Below are positions 1 through 5,596 of a stretch of 6,881 nt of DNA, piece by piece. The notes below the pieces were generated by a model. That model was not told the DNA's origin. It made no database searches and saw only the letters and a list, made by a program, of their open reading frames with translations. Source of the stretch: an uncultured Lacticaseibacillus sp. (lineage in GTDB: Bacteria > Bacillota > Bacilli > Lactobacillales > Lactobacillaceae). Every line of letters starts with the position of its first letter. Position 1 is the first letter of the stretch. Made by a program: the position numbers and the translations under genes. The stretch covers positions 1 through 6,881 of the forward strand of contig CAKRHU010000088.1 of the NCBI GenBank assembly GCA_934339215.1. Direction: 5' to 3'.

Positions 1-64
1 CTATGCATCTATTATACAACGATAACGGGTTAAAGAACTGTTACAGATAACTTGGACAGATTAT
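1..64 (-). other. Non-MFS tail after the truncated gene, with a TATAAT box; possible element edge
   Basis: All three minus-strand frames close soon after the MFS stop, so this stretch does not continue the transporter. It holds TATAAT at 11-16 with only a weak -35 (around 34-40), GATAAC repeated at 21-26 and 46-51, and short palindromes (CTGTTACAG at 38-46, GTTA-CAGA-TAAC at 40-51). From 58 downwards the minus strand reads TGTCCAAGTTATCTGTAACAG, which could be an insertion-sequence end, but I cannot match it to a named element. A promoter of the next gene to the left is an equally fair reading. Confidence 0.35.
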
Positions 65-1180
65 TCACCAGCCACTACCTAACATAAACAATAGATACCA
101 CCCTAAAATCACGATATTGCGCAAATGTTGCCCGCAAAGCCACATACCAGCCGTCCCGATCAAAATCACCACCGCACTAGTCCGCAAGGGTAACTTCGCG
201 CCGACGCGATCAAACCATTTCCCGCTCATCGGCCCGGCGATCGCCCCCAGCGCCGCTCCTGGTAATACCACAAAACCAGCGATTAGCGCGGTATTGTGAT
301 TGACCAGTTGAATATAGTTAGGTAATAAGAAACTCATCGCCAACGCACTGACTTGTAAACAAACAAATGCGATCACGGCTTGGACAAACGCTGGGATTTT
401 AAACAAGCGCAAATTGATGATCGGCGCCGCGATTTGTAATGACCGCACACTAAAGCCGATCAAAGCTAATCCGCCGACCAATAAAGCCCCAGCAACGGAC
501 CAACTCAAAAAGGCCTGTGAGCCCCAATTCGAAATCCCAAAAATCAACCCGCAGAAAGTCAAAATGATCAAGCCAACGCTGAGTTGATCAATTTTGGCTG
601 AGCTGGTTGCGGCCTTTTGCTCGATACACGTGAGTCCTAAAATCAAGGCGATGATCAACACCGGTAATAAGAACACAAAAATATAACGCCAAGATAATGT
701 CGAAACGACCACCCCGCCAAAAGTGGGGCCGATTGCAGGCGCGATGCCAGTGATCATCGTGCCGACGCCCATCATCATCCCAATTTTGCTGGTTGGGACT
801 TGTTCCAAAATAATGTTGAACATCAATGGCAAGGCGATTCCCGTCCCTAATCCTTGTACTGCACGCCCGAGTAACAATACCCAAAAGGCTGGGGCGATGC
901 CATCCAAGGCGACACCAATAATAAAGAAGCTAATGGCCACCAGAAATAAACTTTTGGTCTTAAAGCGGCGTTTTAACGTGGCTGACAACGGTACTATCGA
1001 AGCCACGACTAATAAATACAAGGTCGTCATCCATTGCACGGTATTAGTCGCCACACCAAATTCCTTCATCAAAGTGGGAAAAGTGATATTCATGGCAGTT
1101 TCAACGATCACGCCACAAAACGACATTAAGCCGGTGGCAATGATCGCGCCGATAACTTTTGGTGAGATTTTTGCGTTCAT
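65..1180 (-). pseudogene. DHA2-type MFS multidrug efflux transporter, C-terminally truncated
   Basis: Proton-driven drug exporter of the EmrB/QacA/LmrB (DHA2) group, normally 14 membrane segments and roughly 460-480 residues. Only 371 residues are encoded before TGA (65-67). Family marks: the DHA2-like VETAMNITFPTLM near TM1 (26-38), a degenerate motif A LKRRFKTK (69-76), motif B LLLGRAVQGLGTG (102-114), motif C GIAPAIGPTFGG (145-156), and a second-half motif GPMSGKWFDRVGAK (316-329). The protein ends inside about TM12 (ILGWYLLFMLGSGW), so roughly the last two segments are missing. The start is sure: GGAGG at 1186-1190, 5 bases before ATG. Reading on past the stop in the other two frames gives no MFS-like peptide, so a simple point frameshift does not explain the end. 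It may be non-functional or altered. It is preceded by its own promoter and operator and is probably controlled by the adjacent MarR. Confidence 0.75.
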
Positions 1181-1197
1181 AAAATCCTCCTGAATTT

Positions 1198-1213
1198 CGT
1201 TAGCGAGCTAACG
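1198..1213 (-). promoter_or_regulatory. MarR operator candidate (efflux promoter)
   Basis: CGTTAG-CGAG-CTAACG, a perfect 6-bp inverted repeat with a 4-base centre. It lies between the -10 and the ribosome binding site of the MFS gene. The core GTTAG-N4-CTAAC is identical in arms and spacing to the repeat at the marR promoter; the spacer bases differ, as expected for a protein site rather than a duplicated segment. Confidence 0.68.
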
Positions 1214-1228
1214 TTAACCAGTTTAACG
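1212..1228 (-). repeat. Second inverted repeat over the -10 of the efflux promoter
   Basis: CGTTAA and TTAACG flank a 5-base centre (1218-1222). It overlaps the -10 TAAACT and shares two bases with the operator at 1198-1213. It may be a weaker, secondary regulator site. No counterpart was seen at the marR promoter, so its role is uncertain. Confidence 0.45.
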
Positions 1229-1247
1229 CAAATTCAGATCAATGCAA
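1220..1247 (-). promoter_or_regulatory. Promoter of the MFS efflux gene
   Basis: -35 TTGCAT (1242-1247), 16-base spacer and -10 TAAACT (1220-1225) on the minus strand, right after the marR terminator. The predicted start near 1213 falls at the edge of the shared inverted repeat, so a protein bound there would block initiation. Confidence 0.58.
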
Positions 1248-1250
1248 ACC

Positions 1251-1277
1251 AAAAAATCGCCGCAACCACGACGATTT
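1251..1277 (-). terminator. Intrinsic terminator of marR
   Basis: On the minus strand AAATCGTCG and CGGCGATTT form a 9-bp stem (eight Watson-Crick pairs and one G-U) around the loop TGGTTG. The downstream arm runs into six T residues, three of them in the stem. It starts 4 bases after the marR stop codon and separates marR from the efflux gene promoter. Confidence 0.78.
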
Positions 1278-1281
1278 CACT

Positions 1282-1692
1282 TCAGCTATTCAATTTGACA
1301 AAATAGTCCAACATGCGGGTAAAGATGTCACACTCTTTTGGTGTAAAAACTTGATTCATCGCCGCTTGTTGTTCGGCAATATAGCCACTCACCATGGCAT
1401 GTAAGCCTTCTGCCTTAGAGGTTAACTTGACTTCTTTTTGGCGGGCGTCGTGTGAGGATACCACGCGTTTGACCAAACCGGCTTTTTCCATGCGCTGCAA
1501 GGCGACGGTGGCCGTTGAGCGTTGGATGTTGAATTCTTGTTCAATATCGCGCTGTAAGCAGGCATGTTGATCGCCGATAAAGTCGATGATCGACATTTGA
1601 GTACCGGTCAAGCCGTATTGTTTGGCATAAGCATCCATCCCTTTGCTCATTTGATTGCTGGCTTGTTTGACCAATTTTCCGTAATCCATCAT
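1282..1692 (-). CDS. MarR-family transcriptional repressor
   Basis: Small winged-helix regulator of 136 residues (135 from the second ATG), the usual MarR size, expected to bind DNA as a dimer. Numbered from the first ATG, a helical N-terminus (about 1-30) precedes the winged helix: helix CLQRDIEQEFNI (45-56), recognition helix around QRSTATVALQRMEKAGLV (57-74) and wing SSHDARQKEVKLT (79-91) with the conserved Asp-x-Arg. The C-terminal helices (about 95-134) complete the dimer interface. AGAGG at 1697-1701 lies 4 bases from the first ATG (1690-1692) and 7 from the second (1687-1689), so the second may be the true start. It precedes an MFS efflux gene, and both have the same inverted repeat in their promoters, so it probably represses itself and the transporter until an inducing compound binds. 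The inducer cannot be read from the sequence. Confidence 0.9.
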   Translation of the reverse strand: MMDYGKLVKQASNQMSKGMDAYAKQYGLTGTQMSIIDFIGDQHACLQRDIEQEFNIQRSTATVALQRMEKAGLVKRVVSSHDARQKEVKLTSKAEGLHAMVSGYIAEQQAAMNQVFTPKECDIFTRMLDYFVKLNS

Positions 1693-1702
1693 GGCACCTC
1701 TT

Positions 1703-1718
1703 TGTTAGTTGTCTAACA
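1703..1718 (-). promoter_or_regulatory. MarR operator candidate (marR promoter)
   Basis: TGTTAG-TTGT-CTAACA, a perfect 6-bp inverted repeat with a 4-base centre. It touches the downstream edge of the -10 and ends 11 bases before the first marR ATG. The core GTTAG-N4-CTAAC recurs at the efflux gene promoter (1198-1213). The 16-bp size and position are typical of MarR-family operators. Confidence 0.68.
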
Positions 1719-1746
1719 TCATACAAAAAAGCGTTCCGGGATACAA
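1718..1746 (-). promoter_or_regulatory. marR promoter
   Basis: -10 TATGAT (1718-1723) and a weak -35 TTGTAT (1741-1746), separated by exactly 17 bases. The -35 begins just after the response regulator stop codon. Transcription would start near 1711, inside the inverted repeat at 1703-1718, an arrangement that suits autorepression. Confidence 0.55.
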
Positions 1747-1747
1747 G

Positions 1748-3196
1748 CTAAGCCGTAGCGACCTCACGAAATTTTTGCGGTGACATGCCGGTTTGTTCTT
1801 TAAAGATCTTATAGAAGTAATTGGGGTTGGTATAGCCGACCGTTAAGGCAATTTGATTAATATCAAGTTCAGCGTTCCGCAACATTTCAATGGCGACGCT
1901 GACGCGCCAATCATTACGATATTGCGCAAAGCTGCGTCCGGTTTCTTGTTTAAATAACTGACCAAGGTACACGGCATTTAAATGCAACTCATCTGCCACA
2001 TTGCTCAACGTCAACGGTTCTGCGTAGCGTTGATGGACCACGTGACGCACCGCGTTGACATTGCGTGAATAGTGATGGTCATTGACGCCAGCAAAACGCT
2101 GAGCGATTGTCACCAAGTCTTGTTTCAAATCCGAAACTGTCTGCGCATGATTGATTGCCGCAATGGTTTGGGGTTGGTCACTAAAAGCTGACTGTCCCGC
2201 TTCTAATCCCATTAATATAAGCAAAGCGACTTGCCGCGTCACCATTACCGACGCATCAGTTGCTTGCAAATCAGCAAATATCGTTTCGATCCACGCCGCA
2301 AACTCTCCTGATGGCAGGCCAGCAATCGTTTGACGCACGGTTTGATAATCCGGTAACAAACCACCGTCAATGGATGGCGCTGAGGTCAGTTGGACCAAGC
2401 CGTTGGCCGCTTCAAAGAAATACGCACGATTGATGGCTTGTTTCAACTGCTCCCAAGTTTTCCTTAATGCAAGCAGATCCACTGCGACTGGTGCAATAAT
2501 CACCGGACGCTTCTCAGCTGCCACAGCTTGTGGCATCGTATTTAAAAAATGATGCAGTTGCAACTCATTGCCCACAAACAACACAATGAAATCTTGCCCT
2601 TCTTGAAAAAAGCGCCGACTATTTGCTTGTCCTTGTAAATAGGTCGTCAACGCTTGAGGAGGGAGCGGATTTAAGATCGCCAATAAGCGTAGCGGTTTGG
2701 CTGGATCGTCAAATTCAAGGCTTAAATCACCAAGCAGTTCACTGCCGTCTTGATCAGCACTCACCAAGCGCCGCACCTGTGTTTGCACCGCCAAAACATC
2801 ATTGACCGCATGGCGTTTTTGATCATCTAACCGCTGACTCGCTAAGCTGATTGCTTGGGTCAATTCATCTGGATCAATCGGTTTGGTCAAATAATTGACG
2901 GCATTTTGTTGCAATCCAGCCTTCACATAATCAAAATCTGAATACCCTGAAATCACGATCAGCTGCATATTCGGGGCTAGCGTTTTGGCGGCTTTGACAA
3001 ACTCAGGGCCAGGCATTTCTGGCATGTTCATATCAGATAATAAGATATCGACGTGATGGGTCTTTAAAAATTCTAAAGCAATTTTAGGGTTTTGCTGCGT
3101 GGCAATAATTTCTGCATTTAAAGCAGACCAATCAATCAACTTACGAATGCCGCGTAACAACATATATTCATCATCAACGATCAAGACTTGCCGCAT
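1748..3196 (-). CDS. YesN-type response regulator, REC plus AraC DNA-binding domain
   Basis: Cytoplasmic transcription factor of 482 residues. The receiver domain spans about 1-122, with acidic pair Asp8/Asp9, phospho-acceptor Asp55 (in LLSDMNMP), Ser83 and Lys105 (TKP). The AraC-type domain occupies the last 100 residues, with two helix-turn-helices at about 396-418 and 445-467 and the family signature around IALTVGYTNPNYFYKIFKE. The 250-residue middle part has no motif I can name surely. A segment near residues 246-270 (TWEQLKQAINRAYFFEA) resembles the degenerate GGDEF-like linker of long YesN proteins. The start lies 23 bases inside the kinase gene, with GGAGG at 3205-3209 and an 8-base spacer. 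It presumably activates sugar-uptake genes after phosphorylation by the adjacent kinase; the targets are not shown here. No clear terminator follows the TAG stop. Confidence 0.88.
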   Translation of the reverse strand: MRQVLIVDDEYMLLRGIRKLIDWSALNAEIIATQQNPKIALEFLKTHHVDILLSDMNMPEMPGPEFVKAAKTLAPNMQLIVISGYSDFDYVKAGLQQNAVNYLTKPIDPDELTQAISLASQRLDDQKRHAVNDVLAVQTQVRRLVSADQDGSELLGDLSLEFDDPAKPLRLLAILNPLPPQALTTYLQGQANSRRFFQEGQDFIVLFVGNELQLHHFLNTMPQAVAAEKRPVIIAPVAVDLLALRKTWEQLKQAINRAYFFEAANGLVQLTSAPSIDGGLLPDYQTVRQTIAGLPSGEFAAWIETIFADLQATDASVMVTRQVALLILMGLEAGQSAFSDQPQTIAAINHAQTVSDLKQDLVTIAQRFAGVNDHHYSRNVNAVRHVVHQRYAEPLTLSNVADELHLNAVYLGQLFKQETGRSFAQYRNDWRVSVAIEMLRNAELDINQIALTVGYTNPNYFYKIFKEQTGMSPQKFREVATA

Positions 3197-4916
3197 TGGT
3201 TTTGCCTCCAGAATTTGGTAATTCTAACGTCACTTGAACGCCGCTATCACCATTAGAGCTTAGCACCATTTGAAAGCCATCACCAAAATAATCATGCAAC
3301 CGCGAATACACATTTTGTAACCCGATCGAGGTTTGCTGCGTCGACTCTAAAGGTTGTCGAATTCTGGCGTTTAAGGCGGCGACCGCAGCTGGTGCTAACG
3401 GTCGCCCGTTGTTGACGATCGTGATCACAACGCGCTCATTAACTTGGCTAGCTTTAATGTGGATGGCATTGTCTTGGCGGGCAAAATCCACCCCGTGAAC
3501 AAAATAATTTTCCACTAATGGTTGCAAGCTAAATTTTGGCAATTGCAAGTCCATCACCTCAGGCGCAACTGTAATTTGATAAGCCAAGCGATCTGGAAAA
3601 CGCACTTGATATAAAAAGACATACTTCTCGATAAAATCGAGTTCTCGCTTTAACGTGGTCCGCGGTGAAAAATCGGTGTTATTGCGCAATAAGGCCGCAA
3701 AACTATAAACCACCTTGGCCAATTCAGGTTGGTCAGCATCAATGGCAGCCATGCGAATATATTCCATGGTATTGGACATAAAATGGGGGTTGATCTGCGC
3801 TTGTAAAGCTTTCATATTCGCTTCTTGTTGCGCAATCCGTAATTGGTAAATGGTATAAATATGCGCATGAATCTCTTCTAACATGGCATTAATACCACTC
3901 GCCAAGACATTTAAATCAGTTGGATTTGGTTCAATGGTCGCCCGAGCTTCTAAATCTCCAGCCGACACAGCCGACACGGTATCCACAATGGCGTGCAGTT
4001 GCCGTTGATATCGTGAAAAAATCAGCCATAAAATTCCACTTAACGCGAGTAATACCATCAAGCCTAACAGCATCAACGGTAACACGCGCCAAATCACAAG
4101 ATTGTGTTGGGTGTGCTTATTGGTCACTTCAATGATTTGCTGACCGTTTGTCAATAAGTGGGTACTAATGGCGTAGCCGTTTAATTGGTCCACCTCATTG
4201 GCCACCAAAGCATGCTTAAACAGCTTAGCATCTGCAGCTGACACCCCACTACCGCGATAATAAAAAGTCTGAGCATTATTATCGGATACCACAGCAATTT
4301 GCATCGGAGCCGTGGCCTTAATTGCTGCGATTTGCTTGGTCAAACTGTGTTGATTGAAACTGGCACTTAATACCCCGACTGGCGTTAAGGTGTATTGATT
4401 GATCAAACTCGCATCGACCGTTTGCCCACCATGCACATTTTTACTCGCAACCAACCGTCCCCCAGAGTTTGCTTGCGTCGCAACAAACACTTGCTTTTGG
4501 TCTAACAAGCGTAAGGTCAGCTTTGTCACTTCAGGATTTTGTAACAAAAACTGACGGGTTTCTGTCGGCCAAAAGAAATATTTACCTGAGGCAATGCTTT
4601 GATCGATGGCGTAATCAGCATAAGTGGATAAATCTGTGCTAAAATATTTTTCTAAATTCGTCAGATTATCCACCCCACTGACAATACTAGTCGCAAAGTC
4701 GCTAACCAGCGTTTGATTCCGCGACACAGCGTCAGTGACCCGCGCAGTCACACTGTTTTCAGCTTGACGGACCTCAGATTCATAGTTATGCACATTGACC
4801 CAAATAAACACCGCCGTCGCCCCGACAATCATCACGGTGAGAATCACGGTATACGCTTGGATCAGCTTGACGAAGCTCGACTGGGTCAAGTGCGAATGCA
4901 GCAAACGCTTTTTCAT
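3174..4916 (-). CDS. YesM-type sensor histidine kinase (His_kinase/HATPase_c)
   Basis: Membrane sensor kinase of 580 residues, partner of the response regulator encoded next. Order: TM1 at about 16-43; an extracellular sensor region of about 230 residues (44-273), probably Cache-like; TM2 at about 273-301; HAMP at about 302-350; a His_kinase segment with QINPHF and phospho-acceptor His378; then an ATPase domain with N-box LQPLVEN (464-470, Asn470, His474). The G1 box reads NNGRP (502-506) where DxGxG is usual, so the adenine-contacting Asp and the second Gly are both replaced. The G2 region SIGLQNVYSRL (530-540) is well kept. The ATG sits in an ATGA overlap with the DUF624 stop and has no clear Shine-Dalgarno, which points to translational coupling. 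The ligand is unknown; the dexB neighbour suggests a glucoside or oligosaccharide signal, perhaps through a binding protein encoded outside the window. Confidence 0.87.
   Translation of the reverse strand: MKKRLLHSHLTQSSFVKLIQAYTVILTVMIVGATAVFIWVNVHNYESEVRQAENSVTARVTDAVSRNQTLVSDFATSIVSGVDNLTNLEKYFSTDLSTYADYAIDQSIASGKYFFWPTETRQFLLQNPEVTKLTLRLLDQKQVFVATQANSGGRLVASKNVHGGQTVDASLINQYTLTPVGVLSASFNQHSLTKQIAAIKATAPMQIAVVSDNNAQTFYYRGSGVSAADAKLFKHALVANEVDQLNGYAISTHLLTNGQQIIEVTNKHTQHNLVIWRVLPLMLLGLMVLLALSGILWLIFSRYQRQLHAIVDTVSAVSAGDLEARATIEPNPTDLNVLASGINAMLEEIHAHIYTIYQLRIAQQEANMKALQAQINPHFMSNTMEYIRMAAIDADQPELAKVVYSFAALLRNNTDFSPRTTLKRELDFIEKYVFLYQVRFPDRLAYQITVAPEVMDLQLPKFSLQPLVENYFVHGVDFARQDNAIHIKASQVNERVVITIVNNGRPLAPAAVAALNARIRQPLESTQQTSIGLQNVYSRLHDYFGDGFQMVLSSNGDSGVQVTLELPNSGGKTNAASLDR
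3205..3209 (-). promoter_or_regulatory. Ribosome binding site of the response regulator, inside the kinase gene
   Basis: GGAGG on the minus strand, 8 bases before the ATG at 3194-3196. It lies within the last codons of the histidine kinase gene. It fixes the regulator start and gives it its own strong initiation signal, unlike the kinase, which appears to depend on coupling. Confidence 0.75.
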
Positions 4917-5521
4917 TGGGCCAAGGCCGCATCAATGCGGGTATACATTTGTTGTGACAAGTGATCGGCAAGCGCTAAATAAGTCCCGACAGATAAAAAT
5001 AAAATCAAACCCGGCCACTTCAACGATACCGCAATCACAATGATCGTCATCAACACAAATACCAACATCTGTCCAAAACCAGCAAAAAATTGGACCACGG
5101 CCAATTTCACGGCGTCTTTAAACGATACATCATAATGAGTCCGCAACATCAAGGTAAACACCCCTAAGCAAAAGACCAACACCATGGCGGCAACAATGAT
5201 AAATTGTACAAATACCACCCACAGCTCGCGCAACTGAACACTAAGATATAAGTTATACCCTAAAATTCCGAATACGCCAAAGAATAACCAGGTATGCGCA
5301 TTCACAGTCCAGAAATCTTGCCGCCATTGTTGGAAACCTTGTTTGAATGAATAATCACGCCATTGCCATTGATGGGCTTGATACAACTCGCTGACCGCCC
5401 TTAACGCCGGTCCAATGCCCAGCACCATCAGCCCCATCAAACTATATACCCAAAAGTATAGGGTCATGATCAAGAAAACAAATACCTTGGTAAAAATACT
5501 TTGTGTCGCTCGTCCTAGCAT
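4913..5521 (-). CDS. YesL-family (DUF624) integral membrane protein
   Basis: A 202-residue membrane protein of the DUF624/YesL family, commonly encoded beside YesM/YesN two-component systems and carbohydrate ABC transporters in Firmicutes. Its biochemical role is not established. Hydrophobic segments fall at about residues 11-38, 77-97, 102-126, 140-166 and 168-185. The family-like GIGPALRAVSELY stretch (35-47) ends the first segment, and short charged loops follow (for example 54-72). The length is typical for the family. The ATG start is supported by AAAGGGG at 5530-5536, 8 bases upstream. An out-of-frame ATG at 5527-5529 sits inside that spacer. The stop codon overlaps the histidine kinase start as ATGA, so the two proteins are probably made together and may act together at the membrane. 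A part in signal perception or in modulating the kinase is inference. Confidence 0.8.
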   Translation of the reverse strand: MLGRATQSIFTKVFVFLIMTLYFWVYSLMGLMVLGIGPALRAVSELYQAHQWQWRDYSFKQGFQQWRQDFWTVNAHTWLFFGVFGILGYNLYLSVQLRELWVVFVQFIIVAAMVLVFCLGVFTLMLRTHYDVSFKDAVKLAVVQFFAGFGQMLVFVLMTIIVIAVSLKWPGLILFLSVGTYLALADHLSQQMYTRIDAALAQ

Positions 5522-5550
5522 CCTAACATCCCCTTTATTTGGTTAGTTTC

Positions 5551-5559
5551 AGTGTACCA
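5551..5559 (-). promoter_or_regulatory. Extended -10 promoter for the yesL-yesM-yesN unit
   Basis: The minus strand reads TGGTACACT, a TGn-TAnAnT extended -10, with its last base 29 bases upstream of the DUF624 start codon. The hexamer 17 bases further upstream (GTTATT) is a poor -35, as often seen with extended -10 promoters. No intrinsic terminator is visible between dexB and this site, so read-through from dexB is also possible. Confidence 0.4.
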
Positions 5560-5572
5560 AAAAATGCGATAA

Positions 5573-5587
5573 AAATAACGTTTTCAA
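5573..5587 (-). promoter_or_regulatory. Candidate cre (CcpA) box upstream of the yesL-like gene
   Basis: The minus strand reads TTGAAAACGTTATTT. It matches the common cre consensus WTGNAANCGNWNNCW at all but one position (T instead of C near the 3' end). It lies between the dexB stop codon and the promoter of the DUF624 gene, centred about 25 bases upstream of the proposed -10. That position would suit carbon catabolite repression of the sensor genes. One mismatch and AT-rich surroundings keep this tentative. Confidence 0.4.
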
Positions 5588-5596
5588 TTCACATTC

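Noticed and set aside
1..64. Simple frameshift restoring the MFS C-terminus
   Set aside because: One alternative frame stops after three codons past the Gly; the other gives about 13 residues with no membrane-segment character before TAA.
588..884. 98-residue minus-strand frame inside the MFS gene
   Set aside because: It is out of frame with a protein carrying clear MFS motifs, and its own peptide resembles no family.
723..1193. 156-residue plus-strand open frame
   Set aside because: It lies antisense to the well-supported MFS gene. The peptide is rich in Ile/Pro/Thr with no recognisable domain, and it has no convincing ribosome binding site, so it is a shadow frame.
1724..1760. Terminator after the response regulator (run of six T at 1725-1730)
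   Set aside because: No stem of more than about 4 bp precedes the T run, which instead sits in the spacer of the marR promoter.
4713..5043. Overlapping plus- and minus-strand small frames at the YesL/YesM junction
   Set aside because: They are shadows of the two coupled genes, whose ATGA overlap and membrane segments are convincing.
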